From Owenia fusiformis (lineage: Eukaryota > Annelida > Polychaeta > Sabellida > Oweniidae), in NCBI GenBank assembly GCA_903813345.2, contig CAIIXF020000010.1, forward strand, positions 34,027,425-34,091,424: a stretch of DNA of 64,000 nucleotides. The letters run 5' to 3'. Both the position numbers and the translations under genes were made by a program. The notes beneath the pieces were generated by a model that ran no database searches, was not told the DNA's origin, and worked only from the letters and a program-made list of their open reading frames with translations. This document shows, piece after piece, positions 38,401-48,911 of the stretch. Numbering within the stretch: position 1 is the first letter of the stretch; the number at the start of each line of letters is the position of its first letter.

Positions 38401-41400
38401 GTTTGGTGTGATAGCTATATTTTTGCTAACTCGTTCATAAGCAGTCTTAAATACGTTCTTAATCAGTTTAAATTCGTTTGTGATTAGTTCTACCTCGTTC
38501 TCAATACGTCCCCAGACAGTTCAACTCGTTGTTAAAACGTCTCTAGTAGGATTGAAGTACGACGGTTCCGTTCGTAGTACGTCCAGCTCGTCGTTAGTAC
38601 GTTGTCACTCGTTCTAATTGTAAAACGTATCGACCACGAGAACATTTTGAGCATGTTCTAAGTTCTTAAGGACCTACCCGTTCGAGTACGTTCGATGAAG
38701 TTTGTAAATAGACCCCTAACGGTTCTAAGTACGTCCAGTCCGTTCGTACACAGTTGAAGCCCGTTTTCGAGAACGTAGTGAGAACTAGTTTGGTGTGATA
38801 GTAGGGTAAGGTACGGTTATCGATGCATAACTTCCCAATTGAACGAGGTCGATACTTCAAAGTAGAAAAATCGAAACGATTTTGTTTCTTCTGTAATTCG
38901 TAAAATACAATAGGTGATGAAGAACACGTTCTTTTTTGTTGTTCTCAATCAGAACTAAAACTAGCTCGATCTTTATATCTCAGTAAAATAATAAGTATAA
39001 ACAATAGTTTTTCTCGTTTTAATACAAGTAGTCTATTTTTATACTCCGATCCTTAGCGCACGATGATGCAATTAATGAAACAATTGGTGATTGTTTTACA
39101 AGAGTTCATAATATTACCAAAGAGTTGTTAAACAAAACTGACGAGAAATCATTTTATGCTACTAACACCCCAGTCACATTTGTCGCACGGCGGCCGCAAG
39201 TCGACCGCAGATCAATTAAAATCGGTGAATTTCTGCGGCGAGCGTAGAAAAACTACGCTCGCCTTGCGGCCTCTGTACGGCGAATGCAGATTTTTACAGG
39301 CCGCAGGGAAGGCGTAGAAATTGTAACTCGGAGTTATAATATTTGTTCATTTCTGAGGTCCCCGTAGATATCAACTGGCTCAACAAGATTGAATCATTCT
39401 TTGTCAATGTTTCACGATCACTTTTCATTTGATATTACATCCTAGCACTATGAATAACATTTATAAATTGTCCCGATGTAAATAAAATGAAAAAAGTATC
39501 ATTTATCAACAGAAATTTGAAATTCACCGTGCGGCTGCCGTGGGAAATGTGACTGCAAAAGTATGAGGGCGCAGAAATTCCACGGAGAGCGTAGAAATGT
39601 AACACCCCAGTCACATTTCCTACGGCGACCTTGCGGTCTATCATTTCTGCGGCCAGTAACACCCCAGTCACATTTCCTACGGCGACCTTGCTGTCTATCA
39701 TTTCTGCGGCCAGTAACATTTCTACGCTCGCCGTGGAATTTCTGCGCTCTCATACTTTTGCAGTCACATTTCCCACGGCAGCCGCACGGTGAATTTCAAA
39801 TTTCTGTTGATAAATAATACTTTTTTCATTTTAATTACATCGGGACAATTTATAAATGTTATTCATAGTGCTAGGATGTAATATCAAATGAAAAGTGATC
39901 GTGAAACATTGACAAATAATGATTCAATCTTGTTGAGCCAGTTGATTTCTACGGGGACCTCAGAAATGAACAAATATTATAACTCCGAGTTATAATTTCT
40001 ACGCCTTCCCTGCGGCCTGTAAAAATCTGCATTCGCCGTATGAAGGCCGCAAGGCGAGCGTAGTTTTTTTACGCTCGCCGCAGAAATTCACCGATTTAAT
40101 TGATCTGCGGTCGACTTGCGGCCGCCGTGCGACAAATGTGACTGGGGTGTTACATTTCTATGCTCGCCGTGGAATTTCTGCGCTCTCATACTTTTGCAGT
40201 CACATTTCCCACGGCAGCCGCAAGGTGAATTTTAAATTTCTGTTGATAAATAATACTTTTTTCATTTTATTTACATCGGGACAATTTATAAATGTGATTC
40301 ATAGTACTTGGATGTAATATCAAATGAAAAGTGATCGTGAAACATTGACAAATAATGATTCAGTCTTGTTGAGCCAGTTGATTTTTACGGGGACCTCAGA
40401 AATGAACAAATATTATAACTCCGAGTTATACTTTCTACGGCGACCCTGCGGCCTGTAAAAAACTGGATACGCCGTACGGAGGCCGCAAGGCGAGCGTAGT
40501 TTTCCTACGCTCGCCGCAGAAATACACTGATTTAATTGATCTGCGGTCGACGCACGGCCTCCGTACGACAAATGTGACTGGGGTGTTAGACCCCAGTCAC
40601 ATTTCCTACGGCGACCTTGCGGTCTATCATTTCTGCGGCCAGTAACATTTCTACGCTCGCCGTGGAATTTCTGCGCTCTCATACTTTTGCAGTCACATTT
40701 CCCACGGCAGCCGCACGGTGAATTTTAAATTTCTGTTGATAAATAATACTTTTTTCATTTTATTTACATCAGGACAATTTATAAATGTTATTCATAGTGT
40801 TAGGATGTAATATCAAATGAAAAGTGATCGTGAAACATTGACAAATAATGATTCAATCTTGTAGAGTCAGTTGATTTCTACGGCGACTCTGCGGCCTGTA
40901 AAAAACTGGATACGCCGTACGGAGGCCGCAAGGCGAGCGTAGTTTTCCTACGCTCGCCGCAGAAATACACTGATTTAATTGATGTGCGGTCGACGCACGG
41001 CCTCCGTACGACAAATGTGACTGGGGTGTTAGTGATTGTTAAAATTAGATTGTAAGTATTGTTTTGCCTAGTTCAACGTCGTTAAACTCAATAACGGCGT
41101 TCTTTATTATTAGGAATTTTTGGGGCCGTTATTGAGTTTAACCTCCTTACTATTCTTTCCTTTGATGCAAGTTCTGAATCCATCGAAACCATTTTTCCGC
41201 GATAACGTGCAACTGATACTTGACAATAATATAAAAACACATAACATCAAGCGATTTAACACAATATTTTTGTGTTAAATGTTCATTTATACGAGTAAAA
41301 TGAGGCTACACTTACCAATCTCTAAAGTGACATTCCGCATGTCCGTCATTGTGTCTGTTCGTCTGAGTGTCCCGGATCGTAAAATTAAACTACCAGCGAA

Positions 41401-43051
41401 ACGAAATTGAAATTCAAATTGAAATGAAATTGATCAAATAGATTGATAATTATTATCGCGATTACTCGGGATAAAAAGATCAATTTTGAGGATAACAGGT
41501 ATCTTTGATTAATTTATATAGCGCGTGTATACACGCAAAACAGTTATTAATTAATTGCAAACCCACTGTTCGTTAATGCAGTGCCGTGATGACGGTTAAT
41601 TCCTGAAACGATTTGCAATTTCGATGTTACCGAAACTGACCGACATTTTCGTCATTTCCAAACCTGTCTCCAATATTTTCGTAATTATGCATCAATAGGG
41701 TCTAAGGGGGATACGGGACGGGGTGTATGTGGTTATAAGGTATGTATGCATGTTTGAATCACATTCTTTGTGTAATATTGCCATGTTTTCAGGGTTTAAT
41801 TTGTTCCGCTTGTCGAAACCTGCTGAACGATTAAATTAACGCATCAAAGGCAAAATGGTCATGGAGGTTAGACCTAGCCGGGCCATAACACATGTCAGAT
41901 AAGAAACGAGGCCCGGGCTAGGTCTAATGTTGTTGGACTATGTTTTGCCATGCATGTACATGAATGTTTTATTTGTCATTTGCTTTATTGGACTTATATC
42001 TCGATGTACATTACATATTCAAGAGAACAATAAACTTATTAATAAAAAAATAAAGACCATGTAATTCATCCCTCTTTCATACGTGGTTGAATTTAACATG
42101 CGAGGCAAAAGTCTAAATGAGGTTGTGGCTACAAGTGACCACCTACCTAATACCTTGCTGCGCCGTTGAACTCGCTATCAACAAGTCGTCACCAATATAG
42201 GTACCGTGTATAAAGGTAGACATGGGGGAGTGAAATCTACACGTACGTCGACATTACCATGTGGTAGTGTGGTCCGATAGCGATTAGTTCTCTCTTTACT
42301 TGAGCAATAAAGTATGAGGGTATAAGAAGAAAAGTTGCAATTAGTTCCCCTGAAAAGGAAAAATGGGAACGCTCGTGTACAAAATTCTTTTAAAACACGT
42401 AGTCTCTAACCTCCCTATAAGTTATGTTATTTCATTTCAGACACAGACTTCATACAACACGGTGGTTTCGGATCCCATCAGACTATTCTAACACTGTTTG
42501 ATGACTGGAACATTGGCATATATTCATCGTCAAATGGACCTGGTGGTAGGTCCGGCGGCGGGCTCAACGGACACACTACGATGTCATTCATTCATTTTTA
42601 TATCGCAGACATCCTTCGGGGCAATACTCCAATCTATGATATCGAATACGCTTGTCAATACACTCTTCCTGATAAATACGGTGCTTACTGCGGACCTTTC
42701 AACATATTTCCTGATTATAGCATCGATAAATCAAAAAATTCAACCTCTCCCATTGAAACCTACATTGGAACTTATGTTAAAGGAGATGAAGAGGTCGAAA
42801 TTAAAATTGACCCAGTTACCGCTGACTTAATGATGACAAAAGGTTGTGAAAAGTACATCCTTTACCCAAGTGGAGTGGCCAATTCTTTTGTTGCCCAATC
42901 CACAGGGGAATGTTATGGATGTGCTAAAAGTGTTGTCTTCACAAGCGTATCCGAATCTGGGTCATCATCGTTTGAAGGTTTCTCAACACTGAGTATAGAT
43001 GGCGTCAAATTCCGAAACTCAGAGATGAGTTCTGAGAGAGAATGTGATTAA
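29447..43051 (+). CDS. Secreted serine beta-lactamase-like protein, copy B (5 exons)
   Basis: Exons are 29447-29742, 33658-33816, 33939-34220, 35079-35341 and 42441-43051, with all introns GT-AG and in the same phases as copy A. The frame gives 536 codons plus stop. Signal peptide, SVSK, YVD and an HGG at about 340-342 are present, so the catalytic set matches copy A apart from HSG to HGG. LLGHVTG keeps the family His that copy A has lost. Differences from A are few in exons 1-4: one extra Val codon in exon 4 and a short indel around GPGGRSGG in exon 5. The last codons and the stop (43049-43051) fall at the start of a ~100-bp minisatellite, so the C-terminus found in A has been replaced by it. 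Intron 4 is 7.1 kb because of a LINE and later insertions. Substrate and biological role are unknown. Confidence 0.85.
29768..30566. repeat. Dispersed repeat copy 3 and unassigned intron sequence
   Basis: 29768-30028 matches 25033-25260 with an internal deletion. 30029-30566 contains an open frame of 103 codons with no recognised motif. I see no reason to call it a gene. Confidence 0.6.
30567..31240 (+). mobile_element. Harbinger-type MITE, copy 4, interrupted by a poly-G hairpin
   Basis: Corresponds to the partial copy at 17903-18165 and shares its right end and flank. At about 30883-30975 it is broken by a short insertion with GGCCGGGGGGG..TTCGCCCGAACC..CCCCCGGC, a G/C-run hairpin that looks like the core of the 27456 element type. 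Confidence 0.7.
31477..32284 (+). mobile_element. PIF/Harbinger-type MITE, copy 5 (808 bp)
   Basis: Flanked by TTA (31474-31476 and 32285-32287), with terminal CACCAAACTAGTTCT and its inverse. It is the same length as the copy at 37999-38806. Located in intron 1 of gene B. Confidence 0.88.
32285..33615. repeat. AT-rich B-specific insertion, including an empty Foldback target
   Basis: About 32455-32705 matches, in reverse, the two flanks of the 59848-63119 element and carries its target GATACCAAG once (32535-32543). From 32780 to 33560 the sequence is unusually rich in ATTCGGTAAA-like and TACCGAAT-like words, spaced irregularly on both strands. No gene recognised. Confidence 0.6.
34314..34746. 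mobile_element. GC-rich foldback MITE (CACCCCAGTCACATTT family), B intron 3
   Basis: Begins CACCCCAGTCACATTTG and ends AAATGTGACTGGGGT. The body carries GGCGAGCGTAG motifs in both orientations. Gene A has the unoccupied site (near 19641, TTTAGTAAGAAA), so it arrived after the duplication. The target duplication appears to be TA or TAA. Confidence 0.8.
35682..37539. mobile_element. 1858-bp DNA transposon inside the LINE
   Basis: 31-bp ends match in inverted orientation at 28 positions, containing GTCAAGCC and AAGTCAACATTCG-like blocks. ATT repeats at both flanks (35679-35681 and 37540-37542). Removing the element and one ATT makes the LINE codons read CKQVLCVNNNCSN in one frame, which fits the family. 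Interior frames of up to 88 codons (36014-36280) show no known transposase motif, so it is probably non-autonomous. The superfamily is unassigned. Confidence 0.85.
37999..38806 (+). mobile_element. PIF/Harbinger-type MITE, copy 6 (808 bp), inside the LINE
   Basis: Flanked by TAA (37996-37998 and 38807-38809). Taking it out restores LINE codons reading AKVRLSMHNFPIERGRY, so the insertion site and duplication are well supported. Confidence 0.9.
39175..41030. mobile_element. Cluster of ~4 GC-rich foldback MITEs in alternating orientation
   Basis: Four or so copies of the CACCCCAGTCACATTT family lie end to end, with junctions near 39600-39665, 40150 and 40589, and neighbouring copies inverted relative to each other. 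The tract can fold back on itself over hundreds of bases. It interrupts the end of the LINE. Confidence 0.8.
41081..41142. repeat. Short perfect hairpin
   Basis: GTTAAACTCAATAACGGC is matched by its exact inverse at 41125-41142, with a loop of about 26 bases. Confidence 0.7.
41868..41926. repeat. 59-bp hairpin
   Basis: TTAGACCTAGCC pairs with GGCTAGGTCTAA, with GC-rich inner pairing and a 25-base loop. Confidence 0.6.
42062..42440. other. Ancestral end of intron 4 in B
   Basis: Matches 21234-21565 and 23557-23625 of gene A and carries the empty sites for the A mariner element and the A-specific 2-kb insertion. Confidence 0.75.
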
Positions 43052-43640
43052 TCATATAGACACTTTGTGGACACAAAGATGGCAGCAGTGGTCAAAAGGG
43101 AAGATATAAAGAGACGGCGATCTTTTTGCGGTCAAACTAGTGCATATGCAATTAATCATATTGACACTTTGTCGACAGACAGATGGCATCAGTGGTCATA
43201 AGAGAAGATATAAAGAGACTGCTATCTTTCTGTCAAACTAGTGCATATGCAATTAATCATATTGACACTTTGTCGACAGACAGATGGCATCAGTGGTCAT
43301 AAGAGAAGATATAAAGAGACTGCTATCTTTCTGTCAAACTAGTGCATATACAATTAATCATATTGACACTTTGTCGACAGACAGATGGCATCAGTGGTCA
43401 TAAGAGAAGATATAAAGAGACTGCTATATTTCTGTCAAACTAGTGCATATACAATTAATCATATTGACACTTTGTCGACAGACAGATGGCATCAGTGGTC
43501 ATAAGAGAAGATATAAAGAGACTGCTATATTTCTGTCAAACTAGTGCATATACAATTAATCATATTGACACTTTGTCGACAGACAGATGGCATCAGTGGT
43601 CATATGAGAAGATATAAAGAGACTGCTATCTTTCTGTCGA
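43049..43640. repeat. ~100-bp minisatellite, 6 units
   Basis: Each unit contains TTAATCATATTGACACTTTG, AGATGGCATCAGTGGTCATA and AAAGAGACTGCTAT. The first unit is the most divergent and the last is truncated. The TAA of the first unit is the stop codon of gene B. Confidence 0.95.
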
Positions 43641-44650
43641 CCTACTAAATATGCTGTTAATGAAAATCTTTTTTTTTTCTTTTCCATATAAATATAATTC
43701 GTGCTTCCTTACTCTCTATATTATTGCTTTATGTAATCTACAAAAATTATGATTATCTAAAATGACTAGCAATTGAATTGAAGCGAAATTGTAGGACAGT
43801 AACAGATGTATATAGATTTGTATATGAGAAAGTGACGTGCAGTCCAAGCATTTCTTAATTGTAGTTGTTTGCAATAGGGAGTTACATGATAATATATTTG
43901 GGAGTCTGGATTTTTCTTGTTTAGTTAAAATCGAGGGTTACATTGTCCACCATCTTGGATGCCACTAACTCCACTTGTAGACCAGTGCCAATGAAGGAAA
44001 TGGCTCGCTGCAAAAAACAATTTCCTTAAATTTATTTGAAATAAATATCCATGGGGTTACCATTTGTTTGGGTCGTACAATTAACGATAATATTTTTTGA
44101 TTATAAGAATAAATGAAATGATGTACATTCATAAGATAATGTAAACAGTTATTTTGAAAAGAATTGCAAATACATTTTGATTTGATTAACATTGGAAATT
44201 TTGTTTTAAAAATCAACATTTAGAAGCAGATAGAAGCCGATTATGCTTGCGTTCCATAGATAGCCGAAATTAAAAGGCATGAGTCTGTATCAGGAAACGA
44301 CAATGTCCGTTACCTCCCCTTTCAAAATGGCGTACGGTAAATATTGAGTTCGGTCATTTCATCGATTTAATTCACTTTTTCATGGACATTCAGCTTTGAC
44401 AAATCGACCGCTCGTATTCCATTGACTGCGCCTCCCCATTAACAAGAGATTTTTTAAATCTAAATAAAGGAAGGCGTATTTGTTTGAAAAAATAAATATT
44501 CTAATCGGAATTGAGACTATCCAGAATAATTATTAGAAGCCTTCATTAAAATTTCACGGAAAATCGATCATTCCGAGTGTAAAACATTCGCGCAATTTTC
44601 AATAACTAATTTAAGAAATATAGACCGAAGATAGGTTATCGACGATTCAA
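43641..44650. other. Gene-free stretch
   Basis: AT-rich. Minus-strand frames of up to 84 codons show no recognisable family. Confidence 0.4.
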
Positions 44651-44735
44651 CCTCAGGGCTGGGCACAAACGTTTAATGTATCGTGAACGACCGATGGACG
44701 TGAATGGTTCGAAACCTTTGTGCCTAGCCCTGAGG
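44651..44735. repeat. 85-bp hairpin
   Basis: CCTCAGGGCTGGGCACAAA pairs with TTTGTGCCTAGCCCTGAGG with one mismatch, leaving a 45-base loop. It lies 27 bases from the next element. Confidence 0.65.
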
Positions 44736-44761
44736 TATTTATTACTCGATCTGAGGTCTAC

Positions 44762-45760
44762 AGTGCGTATCAAAAAAACGCAACAGATTGTTATCTTGGA
44801 AAAGCACAAAACCATTGATAACAGCATTGATTTCATTCAATGCACCATAAAGCCATGTGTCTCCTCTTTACAATGATATATCATTCATTGATATTTGGTC
44901 ATGGTTGCATTGTGTGAGTAATCATTCCATTTGCAAAGTGGGCCAAAATTAGCTTTGGGCCAAGTTATAAACATTGCAAAAGTCATTGTACAGAGCCCGA
45001 TGCAATATCGGACGAAAACATAAAATCAATGCTGACTGCATCCTTTTAATTCAATGTACCAAAAAGCCAAATTACTCCTCTTTGCAAATGAATATCATTC
45101 ATTCACAGGGGGTCATCACTGGCCGAATAATCATTAATTTTGCAAAGTGGGGCAAAATTCAGCTCGGACCCAAGTTTAAAACATTGCAAAAGTCAGTACA
45201 AGGGGCATATGGGTTATTGGAAGAAGGTGTGACAGGTATGGCATATACAGTAAAGTGTTCATACTCATACTCTTGCAAAAATACATCCTATACCCCTCCA
45301 AATTGCAACCACTTCCTTGCACATAAAGATGCGCTCATCTGTCCACATCATGCATGGTTCAGCCCTGAATCATGTGTGGGTTAAAGCAAAGAAAAGCAGC
45401 CCATGGGCAAATCTTTCTCGAGGTTTTGCAATATCTGGTGGAGGAATTGTGAGCACAGATGCTCCTGAGATAGCTCCAAAAGAAAAAGTCACAACAATTC
45501 AAGCCAGGGGAACTTCCATTGGCACTTAGCCCTTGCACTGATTTTTTCAATATCAAAAACTTGGCGCAGAGCCGATTTCGACCCACTATGCAAATGGAAG
45601 GATTTCTCACCCAACTATAACCACATGTGAATGAATGACATATATCATTGCAAAGAGGAGAGACATGGCTTTATGGTACATTAAATGAAAATGATGTAGT
45701 CATCACTAGTTTTGTGATTTTACGAGATAACTACTTGTTGCGTTTTTTTTGATACGCCTT
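44762..45760. mobile_element. ~1-kb Tc1/mariner-type element, copy 2
   Basis: TACAGTGCGTATC at the left and GATACGCCTTGTA at the right are inverted copies starting at TA, followed inward by AAAAAACGCAACA. The body matches 3203-4191 in reverse. The frame at 45317-45529 (70 codons) parallels the one in copy 1 but looks neutral. Confidence 0.75.
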
Positions 45761-46075
45761 GTATATTACGATTCGAACATGAAAACTCACCAAAGTTTTT
45801 CGAATTAGTATTAGATCATTGGCTTCCGACGATTTTGTGCAGACATTGTCGTTGAATGTGCTGCTTTATTTTGTCTGTGAATAAGCAACTTTTTGATTGA
45901 ATAATGAATTCCTTGTATGGATATCTTGAAATGAAGAACAATCTGCTCCTCTCCATTGACCAAATTAGGCGATGGCATCCCGTTGTTATTCAAATATTCC
46001 AGTTTTACCAGTGGTAAAGATACAACGGCTCCGGAAATGTTTGAATCTTTGTTGTTTTTAGATTTACACTTCCCT
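45761..46075. other. Gene-free stretch
   Basis: Nothing recognised. A minus-strand frame of 101 codons overlaps the next MITE. Confidence 0.4.
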
Positions 46076-46320
46076 AGCTCAAGAGGGGGAGAAACCCCAG
46101 GGTTAAAAGATGACATACGCTTATAATGTAAATCTGTATTGAGATGACATCGTCGCTGATCGGTTTAGCGAGTCGATCGTTGATTGGTTTAAAACTAGGT
46201 CAATTTGAAAACTTTGGAGGGAAGTATAAATATATGTACTTCCGGGAAAGGAGGTGCGCGAAGGAGGAAATCGTATGTCATCAATTGAATCATGGGGTTT
46301 TTCCTCCTCTTCCTAGCTCC
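46076..46320. mobile_element. Long-TIR MITE (245 bp)
   Basis: AGCTCAAGAGGGGGAGAAACC..GATGACATACG is mirrored by CGTATGTCATC..GGTTTTTCCTCCTCTTCCTAGCT. Confidence 0.65.
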
Positions 46321-46509
46321 AAATGTTTGGCAACACTAACTTCCGGTCGCCATTGGATTACGTGTTCCATTGAATTCTTATGAACCACTTTTAGAAAAAT
46401 CTCTTTTAAATATTTGACATCTTACATTTCCAATACCTCTATCGCAACTTTTTCAAAAACTACAACACGTACATCATGAGGCCTTCTATCATAGCTTCAC
46501 ACTCGTATC

Positions 46510-46566
46510 TAACACCCCAGTCACATTTCGCACGGCCGCCGTGCGGTCTATCATTTCTGCGACCAG
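46510..46566. mobile_element. Fragment of the CACCCCAGTCACATTT MITE family
   Basis: Only one end and a short part of the body (GGTCTATCATTTCTGCG) remain. Confidence 0.7.
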
Positions 46567-47161
46567 TACACTGCGCCAAATGTGAAATTCCAAGCAATTT
46601 CTAGACGTGCAAAGATAGTCTAGGAACTCCGCGTATCTAGAGATTTCAAGACGTGTCAAGAGGTGCAAAGACCTCGCGTGTAAAGAGCGTGTCAAGAGTT
46701 TTGATATCTCTTTGCACAGCCTTATCTAAACAAACAGTATAATTAGACCGGCCACATGTTGTTATGCCCTATAGTCGCGCTTAATTATACTTTACTGGGA
46801 TTGGAATATAACAATCATTTTAATTTCGTGTTAATAATAATTTGTGTTTTTTAAATCATTATCAAAATAAAATTAATTTAAAAGTATGTGTGTGCGTGTA
46901 AGTATAGGCAATAGCTTAGTCGAAATGAGTAGACGTGTGCAGATGGAGATCGCCTATCTATTTTGCTAAATCTGACATTTTTTACAGGATCATGATATAG
47001 ATCAAATGAAAACACGAAATGTGTTTTTCTAAGGTTTATCTACCCTGATTTCGAGTGATTTTAACTTGGACGCATATTCCTCTTTTAAAACAGTTTGAAT
47101 AATTAACAAAGTCAACTTTGAACCGTGTCAATCAAATTGTCAAATATGTAGATAGCACATG
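46567..47161. other. Gene-free stretch
   Basis: Contains short repeats of GTCAAGAG/GTGCAAAGA near 46650-46720. Nothing else recognised. Confidence 0.4.
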
Positions 47162-47373
47162 CAGGCCCGATTACAGGGGGGATAGATTGGTTCTAGCGCC
47201 CCCCCCCCTCCGTGACCAAAATTGCATTTTTTACCCCATACCCCCGGGCCCCATACTGAGCACCTTTTAAATTATTTTGCCCATTTTTGAACTAACATTG
47301 CCAAAAGTGAACTCCCCCTGGAATTTCTTAAAAAAGTAACCCACCCCTTGGCAAATCCTGGCTACGGGTCTGA
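47162..47373. mobile_element. Small hAT-like MITE (212 bp)
   Basis: Starts CAGGCCCG and ends CTACGGGTCTG, with G and C runs inside. The termini resemble CAGACCCGTAGCC-type ends. No target duplication is apparent. Confidence 0.5.
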
Positions 47374-48431
47374 AACGTCATTCTGATCTTTCTGTTTCAC
47401 CTGAAACATGCTCTGATATAATGAGGCATATTCTTTGATCTGAGCATATCAGATAGGAAGAGTTATGAATGTCAATAAGTGTGATTGATATCATGTAAAC
47501 ATCTACCTTAATGTCAATACATTACATAATGTAGTAAGGCATTGTACATGTATTTAACAACAGGCACATCCTTCTTCAAAGGACTTCATTTATACTTGTA
47601 AAATACCCTTCCAGCGAGGATGCAACAGGCACAGTTACACAAGTTTTATGACCCCAATTAGATGAAATATGAGCTGGGATGAAAGATTTAAAAAATCAAG
47701 GGCTGAGAAGATTTGAGATGTCATGGTTTACTATCATGATGCTGAAACATGCATCGCTTATTGTCACCTGTATTGATCATGATGGGGCGACTGCAGTGCC
47801 CCGAGTCTTTTTGATCTGTTTAATCTTATTAGTTACTATTTAAAATTGAATAATTTAGGACCCCGGAAGCAAAACAACTCTTTGTTATAAAAGGAATACA
47901 CCACCCACATGGACAGAACCCCTCATGTAAACCATCTATAAATACCTTTGAAAACAATTTGATTTTCGATCTACATCTGAATCTCAGATGGAGAGTACAC
48001 TTTGACAAGATCAACATTTAAAAGTGTAGGGAAGATTTGATAAAGATGTTTAAGAGGCACTATTTGCAAAAAGGGGGCAGGGCACCATTGGAGGGTGGCA
48101 CAAGTCAAATTTTATATTTCAAAAATTTAATTCTTATATGAAAGTATGACCATTGGGAAGCCAAAATATATAATTAATTCTCCTAACAGATGATTGGTTA
48201 GTGTGTGACATGGTTGCTAAGCAACCCATGTTTGTTGTCTGTTTACAACCTAGAAAATGCACCAAAATCAGTGAAAAAAGACATATTTCCATCTTATGGA
48301 ATGCTAAGAAGATAATCCAAAACCAGTTAATAACTATTTGATTTGTATATGGGACATGTTGAAGAGTTCATATGTATTGTTTATTATGACGTCACAATGG
48401 TTGCCATGGTTACGGAGCCTTTTCTGGAACA
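47374..48431. other. Gene-free stretch
   Basis: Nothing recognised. Confidence 0.4.
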
Positions 48432-48911
48432 TGGGTCAATTAAGAGACGAAATGGCAGCCATCTTTGGACCCAGTTTGTTTAATAAGCCAGATGTCCCAT
48501 GTAGAGTGGGTATTACTGTTGGAAAGAGGAGCATTAGAGCTTTCATAATCTGCAATAAAATAACTGGGATTTTGGGTTTTCAAGATTTTACAAGCATTTT
48601 ACTTTTAACTTTTTTTCGATGTTTTCGGCCATTTCTTCAAGGTTTTCGTGATTTTAGTTGTAAACATGAGGGTCAATATAGAGACGAAATGCCGTGGCAA
48701 CCATCTTTGGATCCAATTTGCCAGAAAAGCCAGATGTCCCATGTACAGTGAGTATTACTGTTGGAAAGAGGAGCATTAAGGCTTTCATAATCTGCAATAA
48801 AATAACTGGGATTTTGAGAATTCAAGATTTTACGTGCTTTTTACTTTTCCCATTTTTTCGCTATTTTGGAGTATTTTTCAACTTTTTCATCATTTTAAGT
48901 TGCAAACATGA
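48432..48911. repeat. ~240-bp tandem duplication
   Basis: Two adjacent copies (about 48432-48672 and 48674-48911) share GAGACGAAATG, CCAGATGTCCCATGTA and TCTGCAATAAAATAACTGGG. A frame crosses the junction but shows no family motif. Confidence 0.85.

Larger units (their letters stand above)
35351..42050 (+). mobile_element. LINE 3' portion in B intron 4, with three later insertions
   Basis: Gene A's intron lacks this whole block. Visible coding pieces, in order: LFDTLVKPIALYAS and EKLHNRYCKQV (35400-35681); AELGRYPLLINI and KFWFHLKKSP (37560-37680); KFRSYKLL (37908-37930); and IERGRYFKVE, FCFFCNS and DEEHVLFCC (38838-38945). This is the C-terminal region of a reverse-transcriptase protein of the CR1/L2/Jockey type. 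Scattered stops make it dead. The block ends AATAAACTTATTAATAAAAA, a plausible LINE tail. The part 41031-42050 is assigned only by position. Confidence 0.75.

Noticed and set aside
48338-48751. A 137-codon gene
   Set aside because: It spans a tandem duplication and its composition and content look like non-coding sequence; no motif recognised.
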